Below, one piece after another: positions 1 through 6,870 of a stretch of DNA of 25,219 bases. The notes beneath the pieces are model-generated. The model was not told where the DNA came from and made no database searches. It worked only from the letters and a program-made list of their open reading frames with translations. This stretch comes from UBA4735 sp035935465 (GTDB lineage: Bacteria; Chloroflexota; Limnocylindria; P2-11E), in NCBI GenBank assembly GCA_035935465.1, contig DASYXA010000100.1, forward strand, positions 1-25,219, in the 5' to 3' direction. Numbering within the stretch: position 1 is the stretch's first letter; each line of letters starts with the position of its first letter. A program made the position numbers and the translations under genes.

Positions 1-472
1 CGGCCGCCGCCGGCAGCCGGTCGGGGAACTCGAGGCCGGCGCCATCGGTCACCGGGTCGAAGCGGTTCGGACCCGACTCGAACGTCTCGTCGATCGTGGT
101 CGCGCCGAGCCTGCCGCTCAGGTGGAACGTGTAGTCGCCGACCCGCGTCGGCACGAAGCCGCTCGTGTAGACCCCGGGCCGGTCGCCATCCGGCTCGAGC
201 GGGAGGGCGCGGCTCTTGGCGCCGCCGCCGACGATGACCGTGGCGCTGATGGTCGTCTGCCCGCCGACCACCGGCGCGCCGCCGGCCGTCTCGGTCACCA
301 TGAGGTACAGCCCGTTCGACTGGCCGGCGACCGCCGGCTCGTTGACCCAGCCGACGACGAACGTGTATGGCCCGACCGCGCGGGTCTCGTGCGCCGCGGC
401 GGGGCTCGCGAAGATGCCGAGTGACGCCACCACGGCGGCGAGCGCCACCGCGATGGACCGGATGCGCGTCAT
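1..472 (-). CDS. Secreted protein of a metal/copper-associated type, C-terminus cut by window edge
   Basis: The reading frame starts at an ATG at 472 and is still open at base 1, so the C-terminus is missing. A perfect AGGAGG ribosome site lies at 478-483, five bases upstream, which fixes the start. The first ~27 residues form a signal peptide (MTRIRSIAVALAAVVASL, then an ASPAAAH cleavage region). The mature part opens with HETRAVGPYTFVVGWVNEPA and reads like an Ig-fold or CopC-like exported domain, a type I associate with copper-handling proteins. It is the last visible gene of the minus-strand metal operon, 18 bases after the preceding gene. The copper link is family knowledge plus context; no clear metal-ligand cluster beyond the mature N-terminal His is visible. 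Confidence 0.75.
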   Translation of the reverse strand, partial: MTRIRSIAVALAAVVASLGIFASPAAAHETRAVGPYTFVVGWVNEPAVAGQSNGLYLMVTETAGGAPVVGGQTTISATVIVGGGAKSRALPLEPDGDRPGVYTSGFVPTRVGDYTFHLSGRLGATTIDETFESGPNRFDPVTDGAGLEFPDRLPAAA

Positions 473-490
473 GTGACCCTCCTGTCGTTC

Positions 491-880
491 TTACGTGGTC
501 GCGAGGAGGGCTGCCCGCGGCGGCGCGAGGGCGATCCAGGCCCGCCACTGCGGCGGCGCGAGGCGGATCGCCGGAAGCACCGCGACGGCGCGGCGGGTCG
601 GGCGCGGGAGCTTCGGCACGACGCAGGTGACGGTCGCGAGGACCAGCGCGTCGAGCGCGAGCCGGCTCGGTGCCTCGATCGTCCAGCCGGGACCGGCCGG
701 CCGCTGGCTCACCGGCGTCAGGCGGAGGAGGACGAGCGGGTAGCGGTACGCCGCGAGCAGGTGATCGTGGAGGCGCGGAGTGCCCGGTGGCTCGACATGC
801 GGCGGCACGGCCAGTCCGTTGGCCGCCAGGGCGCTGCTCCCTGCGGCGAGCGCGAACACGACGGTGCAGAGCCGGCGCAT
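491..880 (-). CDS. Small exported or membrane protein of unknown function
   Basis: I do not recognise the family. Starting at the ATG at 880 it would be 129 residues. The N-terminus (MRRLCTVVFALAAGSSALAA) is a plausible signal peptide or membrane anchor. A second mildly hydrophobic stretch (LALDALVLATVTCVVP) follows near residues 73-88, and the C-terminal third is rich in Pro, Arg and Ala. Codon third positions in this frame are nearly all G or C, as in neighbouring real genes. It fits neatly between two operon members (37 and 18 base gaps). An upstream in-frame start at 943 would overlap the previous gene and is less likely. No good Shine-Dalgarno is seen, so translation may depend on the upstream gene. 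Confidence 0.55.
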   Translation of the reverse strand: MRRLCTVVFALAAGSSALAANGLAVPPHVEPPGTPRLHDHLLAAYRYPLVLLRLTPVSQRPAGPGWTIEAPSRLALDALVLATVTCVVPKLPRPTRRAVAVLPAIRLAPPQWRAWIALAPPRAALLATT

Positions 881-917
881 CAGGAAGAGGGTAGGACCGC
901 GCTGCGCCGGCGAACGC

Positions 918-1544
918 TCACGCCTGACCGGGCTCGCCGCCACGCCAGGCCGCGCGCCCCTCGCTGACGAGGAAGGCGGTCATTCCGATCGCGGCGAGCG
1001 GGTCGGCCCACCACCAGCCGGTGACCGCGTTCACCCCGATGCCGCCGAGGACGATCAGCGAGAGCCACCAGCACGCGGTGGTCTGGAAGGCGTCGGCCTC
1101 CATCGCGCGACTGCCCAGCGCGATCGCGGTCCGGCGCTTCGCGCGCGCCAGCCAGTACATCACTCCGAGCGACAGCCCGGTGACGGCGATGCCGACGGCG
1201 CTCGGCTCCGGGCGCTCCTGCGCGATGAGCGACGTCAGCGCGTCGAGCACGACGAAGGCGGCGAGCCCGAACAGCGAGAGGCCGACGAGCCGCTGCGCGC
1301 GGCGCTCGATCGACTCGATCGCGCCGGCATCCCCGTCACCGCGTTCGGCGCGCAGCCGCCAGACGATGACCGCGCCCGACGCGCTCTCCACGATGCTGTC
1401 GATGCCGAAACCCAGCAGCGCGACGCTCCCTGCCGCCAGCGCGGCCGCGATCGAGACCAGGCCCTCGATCACGTTCCAGCCGACGGTGAGGTACTCGAGC
1501 CGAACGCCACGCCGCAGGAGCGCGGGACGCGGCGCCACGGTCAC
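918..1544 (-). CDS. Short cation transporter (TMEM163-like / CDF-related)
   Basis: This 208-residue integral membrane protein has about six hydrophobic segments and resembles the short 'cation transporter' family related to cation diffusion facilitators. The metal-site helices differ from classic CDF: LLGFGIDSIVESASG carries Asp and Glu where HxxxD is usual, and the later helix reads EADAFQTTACWW. The WWWADPLAAIGM segment near the C-terminus is typical of CDF TM6, and there is no cytoplasmic metal-binding domain. The start is a GTG at 1544 that overlaps the TGA of the upstream CDF gene as GTGA, a translational-coupling arrangement. It presumably exports a divalent metal together with the upstream pump, but the substrate cannot be read from sequence. 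Confidence 0.82.
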   Translation of the reverse strand: MTVAPRPALLRRGVRLEYLTVGWNVIEGLVSIAAALAAGSVALLGFGIDSIVESASGAVIVWRLRAERGDGDAGAIESIERRAQRLVGLSLFGLAAFVVLDALTSLIAQERPEPSAVGIAVTGLSLGVMYWLARAKRRTAIALGSRAMEADAFQTTACWWLSLIVLGGIGVNAVTGWWWADPLAAIGMTAFLVSEGRAAWRGGEPGQA

Positions 1545-2431
1545 GGGTGCGCGGCCTCCTCGACCGGCTGCCGGTCGCTCGTCTCGAGCTGGAACGTCGA
1601 GTGCGCGATGTCGAACTGGGTCGAGAGGCAGCGGCACAGGGCATCGAGCACGGCCGCGTTCGTGGCCCCCTCGTCGACGACGACGTGCGCGGACACGACG
1701 TTCAGGCCGCTGGTGATCGTCCAGGCGTGGAGATCGTGGACATCGCGCACGCCGGGGGCCTCGAGGATGTGCTCGCGCACCGTGGCGAGATCCACGTTCT
1801 TCGGGGTGGCCTCGAGCAGCACGTCGACCGCTTCCCGGAGCAGGGCCCAGGTCCGCGGCAGGATGAGCAGGCCGATGACGGCCGAGGCGATCGCGTCGGC
1901 CTGGCGGAAGCCGGTGAGCTGGATGACCAGGCCGGCGACGAGCACGGCGGCCGAGCCGAACGCGTCGTTGAGCACCTCGAGGTACGCGCCGCGCAGGTTG
2001 AGGCTGTTCTGTTGACCCGCGCGCAGCAGCGAGACCGCGATCCCATTGAGGATGAGCGCGCCGGAGGCGACGATCAGCATCGGCCCGCTCGCGACGTCGG
2101 GCGCATCGGCGACGCGCCGCGCGGCCTCGAACAGGACGTACCCCGCGATCGCGAAGAGGATCAGTGCGTTGAGCACCGCCGCGAGGATCTCGAAGCGGTA
2201 GAAGCCGAAGCTCCGTTCGCGCGTCGCCGGCCGTGCGGCGAGCCAGATCGCGGCAAGCGCCAGGCTCGTCCCGACGACGTCGGCGAAGACGTGTCCGGCG
2301 TCGGCGAGCAGGGCGAGGCTGTTCGCCGACAGGCCGACGACGACCTCGGCGACGAGGATCGTGCTGCTGATCCCGAGCACGATCGCCAGGCGGCCGCGGT
2401 TCGCGCCGGCGGCGCTGTCCGGGTGGGCCAT
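1541..2431 (-). CDS. CDF-family divalent metal efflux protein (CzcD/ZitB type)
   Basis: This 296-residue proton-coupled exporter would move Zn, Co, Cd or Ni out of the cytoplasm. Six membrane helices are followed by a cytoplasmic ferredoxin-like domain (roughly residues 215-290) with the dimer motif DVHDLHAWTITSGLNVVSAH. The TM2 site is D44 and H47xxxD51 (LLADAGHVFADVVG). In TM5 the usual HxxxD reads E151xxxD155 (LEVLND), so one histidine ligand is a glutamate; I believe this variant also occurs in actinobacterial homologues. Its ATG overlaps the repressor stop as TGATG, so it should be translated with the repressor and induced by metal. A short transporter follows with a GTGA overlap. Confidence 0.93.
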   Translation of the reverse strand: MAHPDSAAGANRGRLAIVLGISSTILVAEVVVGLSANSLALLADAGHVFADVVGTSLALAAIWLAARPATRERSFGFYRFEILAAVLNALILFAIAGYVLFEAARRVADAPDVASGPMLIVASGALILNGIAVSLLRAGQQNSLNLRGAYLEVLNDAFGSAAVLVAGLVIQLTGFRQADAIASAVIGLLILPRTWALLREAVDVLLEATPKNVDLATVREHILEAPGVRDVHDLHAWTITSGLNVVSAHVVVDEGATNAAVLDALCRCLSTQFDIAHSTFQLETSDRQPVEEAAHP

Positions 2432-2820
2432 CAGCCCGTGGCGCGGTCGCGCTGCGGGATCGCCTCGCGCACGTGGCGGACGCCATCGGCGAGCACGTGG
2501 CGGATGTGCCGGTCGGCGAGGCGGTAGTAGACGACCCGGCCGGCCTTGCGCCGGCTCACGACCCGGCGGTCGCGGAGCATCCGGAGCTGGTGCGAGAGCG
2601 CCGACTCACTGCGCTCGAGCAGGAGCGCCAGATCGCAGACGCACAGCTCGTCGGTCAGGGCGAGCGCGTGGAGGAGCCGAGCCCGGGTCGGGTCGGCGAG
2701 CAGCTCGAAGATCGCGGCGAGATCGTCGGCGTCGGTCGCGCCGACGACCTTCCCGAGGAGCGGTCGCACCAGCTCGGGGTGGAGGCACTCCGTCTCGCAG
2801 CGGTCCGCGGTCAGTTCCAT
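2431..2820 (-). CDS. ArsR/SmtB-family metal-sensing repressor with CadC-type and SmtB-type sites
   Basis: This 129-residue winged-helix repressor should bind the adjacent operator without metal and release it on metal binding. Two separate metal sites are visible. The first is the CadC-like alpha-3N site: C8 and C12 at the N-terminus (DRCETECLH) plus C60 and C62 in ELCVCDLA. The second is the SmtB-like alpha-5 site: D-x-H, then eleven residues to His and three to Glu (DRHIRHVLADGVRHVRE). The recognition helix region is SESALSHQLRMLRD. The gene heads a five-gene metal operon and is divergent from a CDF exporter. Cd, Pb or Zn sensing follows from the paired sites and is an inference. Confidence 0.95.
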   Translation of the reverse strand: MELTADRCETECLHPELVRPLLGKVVGATDADDLAAIFELLADPTRARLLHALALTDELCVCDLALLLERSESALSHQLRMLRDRRVVSRRKAGRVVYYRLADRHIRHVLADGVRHVREAIPQRDRATG

Positions 2821-2846
2821 ATCTGCGCCATCACTCAGATAATATC
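2820..2846. promoter_or_regulatory. Shared operator/promoter between ArsR operon and CDF exporter
   Basis: The two divergent start codons are only 32 bases apart. The inverted repeat TATCTG (2820-2825) and CAGATA (2836-2841) has a 10-base spacer, and the left arm touches the repressor start codon. On the plus strand TAATAT (2840-2845) lies 7 bases before the exporter ATG, a leaderless -10. On the minus strand TATTAT (2844-2839) can serve the repressor. The repeat is AT-rich against a GC-rich background. That it is the ArsR operator is inference. Confidence 0.6.
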
Positions 2847-2852
2847 GGCGCC

Positions 2853-3908
2853 ATGGGTGTGCCGCAACGGCGTGACCGGATCCACGACCACGCCCGGGCC
2901 GAGGCGCCGCACCACCACCACCCGCGCTCGTCCGGGTTCGTCGGGTCCCTGCGCGGCCTGCTCGGCCACGATCACGCGGCGGCCGACCAGACCGACACGG
3001 CCCTCGAGTCGAGCGCGCGCGGCATCCGGGTCCTGGCGCTGTCGCTCGCCGGACTGGGCGCGACCGCGCTCGTGCAGCTGGTCATCGCGCTCGCGAGCGG
3101 CTCGGTCGGGCTACTCGCCGACACCATCCACAACGGCGCGGACGCCCTGACCGCGGTCCCCCTGTTCCTCGCGTTCCGGCTCGGCAGGCGGGCCCCGGAT
3201 CGCCGGTACACGTACGGATACGGGCGGGCCGAGGATCTGGCCGGCGTGTTCATCGTCCTGCTCATCGCGATCTCGACCCTGATCGCCGGCTGGGAGTCGC
3301 TGCGCCGGCTCGGCGCCCCACAGCCGATCGACCACCTCGGGTGGGTGATCGTCGGCGCGATCGTGGGCTTCGCGGGCAACGAGGCCGTCGCGATCTTCCG
3401 GATCCGCGAGGGCCGGCGGATCGGCTCCGCGGCGCTCGAAGCGGACGGCCACCACGCCCGCGCGGACGGGTTCGCGTCGCTGGCCGTCCTGTTCGGCGCC
3501 CTCGGCGTCCTCCTCGGGTTCCCGTTCGCCGATCCGCTGGCTGGGCTCCTCATCAGCATCCTGATCGCGTTCGTGCTGAAGAGCGCCGCCGCGGACATGT
3601 ACCACCGGCTGATGGATGCGGTCGACCCCGGGCTGGTCGCGCAGGCCGAGCTGACCCTGGCCGCGGTGCCGGGGGTGGAGGCGGTCGAGGGGGTCCGGAT
3701 CCGCTGGGTCGGCCACGCGCTCTGGGCGGAGACCCGTCTGCTCATGGACTGCGAGCTCGATCTGACCGCCGCGCACCGGATCGCCGAAGAAGCGCGGCAC
3801 GAGGTGCTCCATGCGGTGCCGAAGCTCGCCGACGTGATCGTGCACGCCGATCCCTGCACGCACGGCGGCGACGATCACCACGCGCCGACGGCCCATCACC
3901 GCAGCTAG
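2853..3908 (+). CDS. CDF-family zinc exporter with His-rich termini
   Basis: This 351-residue cation diffusion facilitator has a His-rich N-terminal tail (HDHARAEAPHHHH, later GHDHA) and a His-rich C-terminal end (HGGDDHHAPTAHH), both likely cytoplasmic zinc-binding tails. The TM2 site is D90 with H93xxxD97 (LLADTIHNGADAL). The TM5 site is H201xxxD205 (HARAD). Two HxxxD motifs are the classic zinc-selective pattern. The C-terminal domain spans about residues 225-330. The ATG at 2853 is chosen because TAATAT ends 7 bases upstream, giving a leaderless transcript; the open frame extends upstream to 2361 only because it crosses the repressor gene. Co-control with the divergent ArsR operon is likely. 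Confidence 0.93.
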   Translation: MGVPQRRDRIHDHARAEAPHHHHPRSSGFVGSLRGLLGHDHAAADQTDTALESSARGIRVLALSLAGLGATALVQLVIALASGSVGLLADTIHNGADALTAVPLFLAFRLGRRAPDRRYTYGYGRAEDLAGVFIVLLIAISTLIAGWESLRRLGAPQPIDHLGWVIVGAIVGFAGNEAVAIFRIREGRRIGSAALEADGHHARADGFASLAVLFGALGVLLGFPFADPLAGLLISILIAFVLKSAAADMYHRLMDAVDPGLVAQAELTLAAVPGVEAVEGVRIRWVGHALWAETRLLMDCELDLTAAHRIAEEARHEVLHAVPKLADVIVHADPCTHGGDDHHAPTAHHRS

Positions 3909-3930
3909 CCCAACGCGGCGCGCGACCTCC

Positions 3931-3936
3931 TAGGCT
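3931..3936 (+). promoter_or_regulatory. Probable -10 box (TAGGCT) for the NiCoT gene
   Basis: TAGGCT lies 9 bases before the ATG at 3946, so the transcript would begin within about three bases of the start codon. No Shine-Dalgarno is present. Confidence 0.4.
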
Positions 3937-3945
3937 CGTGCGCAG

Positions 3946-4854
3946 ATGGACCTCGGGATCCTCGGCCTCCTCGCCGGCATGGTGGTGCTCGGGTTCCGCC
4001 ACGGATTCGACTGGGACCACATCGCCGCGATCACCGACATCACGAGCACCACGACGACGTCGCACGGCGACGAGGACGTGCCCGCGATCGCGCCGATGCC
4101 GCGGCACGCGCACGACGCCGGCCCGGCCGAGCACGGCCACGGTCACGACGACGCCGGCGCGCTGCACGTCCTCCGCGAGTCACGCTTCGCGCACGAGCAG
4201 CGGCATGCCGTCGCGCTCGCGAGCCTCTACGCGCTCGGCCACGCGAGCGTCGTGCTCGTCCTGGGCATTCTCGCGCTGACCCTCGGCGCGGTGCTGCCCG
4301 GGTGGGTCGATCCCATCCTCGAGCGCGTCGTCGGCGTGACGCTCGTGCTCCTCGGCGGGTGGGTGCTCATCTCGGTCGTGCAGTACGTGCGCGGCAAGGG
4401 CGAGTTCCGGATGCGCAGCCGGTGGATGCTCGTGTTCGACGGCATCCGCTACGCCTGGGACCGGCTCCAGTCGCGGATCCACGGCCACGAGCACGAGCCG
4501 ATCGCGCACGCCTCGCAGTACGGGCCGAAGACCGCGTTCGGGGTCGGCATGATCCACGGTGTCGGCGCCGAGACCGGGTCGCAGGCGCTGCTCCTCGCCG
4601 GCATCGCCGGCGTGACCGGCGCGCAGGGCGTCGTCATCCTCGGCGCGTTCATCGTCGGCCTGCTCGCCTCGAACACGCTCGTCGCGGTCACGAGCGCGAC
4701 CGGGTTCATCGGCGCGCAGCGGCTCCAGACGCTGTATCTGGTCGTGGGCGCCGTGGCCGGCGTGTCGAGCCTGATCATCGGCCTGTTCTTCATCGCCGGG
4801 CTCGGGACCGCGTTGCCGGATCTGCAGGAGCTGCTGTTCGGCCCGCGCGGCTAG
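3946..4854 (+). CDS. Nickel/cobalt permease, NiCoT/NicO-type
   Basis: This 302-residue membrane protein has about seven or eight hydrophobic helices. The signature HX4DH is at H19-D24-H25 (FRHGFDWDHIAAITD) in TM1, corresponding to the RHAxDADHI motif of NiCoT permeases that binds Ni or Co. A long His/Asp-rich loop follows (residues ~40-75, including HGHGHDDAG), then a second helix pair containing GMIHGVGAETGSQ. NiCoT proteins usually import Ni2+ or Co2+, but the RcnA/UreH relatives include exporters. Here the neighbours are all efflux pumps and a metal-sensing repressor, so direction is uncertain. It starts 37 bases after the CDF exporter and may be cotranscribed or use its own -10 at 3931. 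Confidence 0.85.
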   Translation: MDLGILGLLAGMVVLGFRHGFDWDHIAAITDITSTTTTSHGDEDVPAIAPMPRHAHDAGPAEHGHGHDDAGALHVLRESRFAHEQRHAVALASLYALGHASVVLVLGILALTLGAVLPGWVDPILERVVGVTLVLLGGWVLISVVQYVRGKGEFRMRSRWMLVFDGIRYAWDRLQSRIHGHEHEPIAHASQYGPKTAFGVGMIHGVGAETGSQALLLAGIAGVTGAQGVVILGAFIVGLLASNTLVAVTSATGFIGAQRLQTLYLVVGAVAGVSSLIIGLFFIAGLGTALPDLQELLFGPRG

Positions 4855-4885
4855 GGCGGGCACGGCGCTTGCCGGGTCGTCCACG

Positions 4886-5800
4886 GTGGAGTCGAGCTGG
4901 GGCCTGAAGCGCGGCGACGAGATCGACGAGTCGCTGGTCGTGATCGGCGCGAAGGACGCCGGCAGCCGGTACGAAGTCTTCCACGCCTGGGATCGCACGC
5001 TGTTCTGCGAGGTCGCGGTGAAGGTCCTCCGACCGGATCGCCTCGGCGAGCGTCATGCCGTCGCCGCGTTCGAGCGGGAGGCGTCGGTGGCCCGGCGACT
5101 GGAGCACCCGAACCTCGTGCGCTTCCTGCGCGAGCACCTGGCCGAGCCGCGGCCCTATCTCGTGCTCGAGTACGTACGGGCGCAAACGCTCGAGGATCAC
5201 CTTGCCGCGCACGATGACGTCAGCGTCCCCGAGATCTGTCTCCTCGGGATCCGGATGTGCTCCGCGCTCGCGTACATGCACGGTCGCTCGATCGTCCACC
5301 TCGACGTGAAGCCGGCGAACCTGACGATGGGAGATCCCCCACGGTTGCTGGATCTGAGCATCGCGCGATTCGTACCCGGCGCGGTACCGCTCGGCGGCGA
5401 GGTGGGCACCGCCGCGTACATGTCCCCGGAGCAGTGTCGCGTCGAGCCGGTGACGACCGCGGCGGACCTCTGGGGTCTGGGCGCGACCCTCTACGAGGGC
5501 CTTTCCGGGATGCAGCCGTTCAGCGAGGGCCGGGACGAGAGCGAGGTCCTGGCCGAGCGGTATCCGCAGCTGGTGGAAGAGCCGGAGCCGCTTCGCCACC
5601 AGTACCCGCAGCTGCCCGCAACACTGGACCGGGTGATCCTCGCGTGTTTGGGTAGCGAGCCGGCGGAACGGCCGACCGCGCGCCAGGTGGCGCTCGCCCT
5701 CGAGGGCGTCCTCGAGGACTTCCACATCGACCAGCTGCTCGCTTGGCCGCGTGGACTGCCGGTGGAAGGCCGTCGGTCGGGGGTGTTCGCGAAGCCCTGA
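4886..5800 (+). CDS. Soluble Ser/Thr protein kinase, small single-domain
   Basis: This 304-residue Hanks-type kinase consists of the kinase domain only, with no transmembrane helix or sensor domain. Visible motifs are the VAVK lysine (K46), the catalytic loop HLDVKPANL (D140, K142, N145), the metal-binding motif as DLS (D156) instead of DFG, the activation end GTAAYMSPEQ (174-183) and ADLWGLG (D194). The glycine loop is degenerate (VIGAKDAGSRYEV). The DLS variant and the HLD in place of HRD occur in other bacterial kinases, so it is probably active. The start is a GTG at 4886; no clear ribosome site is seen. It sits 31 bases after the nickel permease and precedes a secreted repeat protein. 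Its target is unknown. Confidence 0.88.
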   Translation: MESSWGLKRGDEIDESLVVIGAKDAGSRYEVFHAWDRTLFCEVAVKVLRPDRLGERHAVAAFEREASVARRLEHPNLVRFLREHLAEPRPYLVLEYVRAQTLEDHLAAHDDVSVPEICLLGIRMCSALAYMHGRSIVHLDVKPANLTMGDPPRLLDLSIARFVPGAVPLGGEVGTAAYMSPEQCRVEPVTTAADLWGLGATLYEGLSGMQPFSEGRDESEVLAERYPQLVEEPEPLRHQYPQLPATLDRVILACLGSEPAERPTARQVALALEGVLEDFHIDQLLAWPRGLPVEGRRSGVFAKP

Positions 5801-5934
5801 CCGCTCCGTTACGCCACCGCGAGGTGGAGCGTTGCCCGGCGTTCACATTCGCCGACCCGCGCGTACCACCCATGCAGCCTCCTCCCTCGACGCGCCCCGG
5901 CGCGGTGCGCGATCGATCAAGGAGGAGCGGTCAC

Positions 5935-6801
5935 ATGGAAGCCAAGCGCAGGATGACGATCGTTCGATCTCTCGCATCGGCCGCCACCGCGGCCGGACTC
6001 GTCTTCGCGTCATGGAGCACCCCGGCGAACGCGGCGGCGACCACGTACCACGGCATCGACGTCGGCACGATGACGTCCGACAGCGCGATCCTCTCGGCGC
6101 CGACGATGCCCACCCGAATGCCGAACTCCGATGTCTTCTCGCCCCGCGAGGAGAAGGGGAAAGAGGAGGACCGGCTGCAGAAGAGCGGCGCCAGCAACAC
6201 GAACGGCACGAAGCAGGGACAGAACGCCGCGACCGGCGCGAGCAAGACCAACGGCACCGCTGAGGGAAAGAATGCCGCGACCGGCGCCAGCAAGACCAAC
6301 GGCACGGCCGAGGGCAAGCACCCGGCGACCGGCGCCAGCAAGACCAACGGCACCCTGAACGGCAACAACGCCGCGACCGGGGCCAGCAAGACGAATGGGA
6401 CGAAGGAGGGCCGCAACGCGGCGACGGGTGCGAGCAAGACCAACGGCACGCAGGAAGGCACCAACCCGAACCCGACCACCGTCGCCGGGTCCAGTTCGGG
6501 TCCGACGACCGTGACCGCCGTCATGCCGGTCGGACCGAGCGCGGCCGAGATCGCGGCGAACAACGCGAACAGCAGCCCGAGCGCCGGCAGCGTCGTCGCC
6601 GGCTTCCAGACCGGCCCGGCAGCGAACGGATCGCAGACGACCGCGGGCGCGGTCAACGGTACCCAGAGCAACGGCGCCGTCGCGGGCGTCCAGTCGCTTC
6701 CGTCGACCAGCACCGCCGACTCGGCGAACCTCGTCGGCGCGGGCCTGGCGCTCATGTCGATGGGCAGCGGCCTTCTCGTCATCAAGCGCCGCCGCACGTA
6801 A
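5935..6801 (+). CDS. Secreted repeat protein with sortase-like C-terminal signal
   Basis: I do not recognise this 288-residue protein as a named family. It has an N-terminal signal peptide (positive MEAKRRMTIVR, hydrophobic ~12-30, cleavage near ANAAA). A charged linker follows (REEKGKEEDR), then six 16-residue repeats (GASKTNGTxxGxNAAT, residues 85-180) and a Thr/Ser/Asn/Gly-rich stretch. The C-terminus has LPSTS (255-259), a hydrophobic helix and a final KRRRT, the layout of an LPXTG wall-sorting signal with Ser in place of Gly. The AAGGAGG Shine-Dalgarno just before the ATG is perfect, in contrast to the leaderless neighbours, which suggests high expression. A small CCACC-GCGA-GGTGG hairpin at 5814-5827 separates it from the kinase gene. 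A role as a cell-surface stalk or matrix protein is inference. Confidence 0.88.
   Translation: MEAKRRMTIVRSLASAATAAGLVFASWSTPANAAATTYHGIDVGTMTSDSAILSAPTMPTRMPNSDVFSPREEKGKEEDRLQKSGASNTNGTKQGQNAATGASKTNGTAEGKNAATGASKTNGTAEGKHPATGASKTNGTLNGNNAATGASKTNGTKEGRNAATGASKTNGTQEGTNPNPTTVAGSSSGPTTVTAVMPVGPSAAEIAANNANSSPSAGSVVAGFQTGPAANGSQTTAGAVNGTQSNGAVAGVQSLPSTSTADSANLVGAGLALMSMGSGLLVIKRRRT
6187..6474 (+). repeat. Six tandem 48-bp in-frame repeats
   Basis: Six units of 48 bases begin at 6187, 6235, 6283, 6331, 6379 and 6427. Each encodes GASKTNGT, four variable residues, then NAAT or a variant. The last unit diverges at its end (NPNP). DNA copies differ mainly at synonymous positions and at the variable residues, so the protein sequence appears to be under selection. 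Confidence 0.93.
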
Positions 6802-6819
6802 GCGCACCCCCGCATCGCG

Positions 6820-6847
6820 CGAGAGGGAGCCTTCGGGCTCCCTCTCG
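6820..6847 (+). terminator. 12-bp stem with UUCG tetraloop
   Basis: CGAGAGGGAGCC (6820-6831) pairs perfectly with GGCTCCCTCTCG (6836-6847) around a TTCG loop. This is the very stable C(UUCG)G hairpin. It lies 18 bases after the repeat-protein stop and before the promoter of the next gene. No strong T-run follows, so it may act as a terminator or as 3'-end protection. Confidence 0.8.
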
Positions 6848-6858
6848 CTCGTTCCGGC

Positions 6859-6864
6859 CATACT
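6859..6864 (+). promoter_or_regulatory. -10 box (CATACT), leaderless promoter of the TauE/SafE gene
   Basis: CATACT matches TATACT at five of six positions and is followed by exactly six bases before the ATG at 6871. It sits just after the UUCG hairpin, which fits an independent transcript. Confidence 0.5.
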
Positions 6865-6870
6865 CGACGC

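Noticed and set aside
473..967. Long plus-strand open frame across the small exported protein and the end of the short cation transporter
   Set aside because: It is antisense to two genes that fit the operon, its product is Arg/Ala/Gly-rich low complexity, and the opposite strand has signal-peptide and transporter features.
1547..2527. 326-codon plus-strand frame opposite the CDF pump
   Set aside because: Its Asp/Arg/Glu-rich composition is the mirror of a GC-rich membrane protein gene; the minus strand has clear CDF motifs.
2361..2852. Upstream in-frame extension of the plus-strand CDF gene
   Set aside because: It runs antisense through the ArsR gene and encodes Arg-rich low-complexity sequence; the -10 box and the ATG at 2853 mark the real start.
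4886..5800. Kinase as a pseudokinase because of DLS and HLD motifs
   Set aside because: The catalytic Asp, Lys, Asn, metal-binding Asp and VAVK lysine are all present, and DLS in place of DFG occurs in other bacterial kinases.
5814..5827. CCACC-GCGA-GGTGG hairpin as a terminator of the kinase gene
   Set aside because: The stem is only 5 bp and no T-run follows; too weak to call in such GC-rich DNA.
6187..6474. CRISPR array
   Set aside because: The repeats are contiguous 48-bp in-frame coding units without spacers, inside a gene with a signal peptide.
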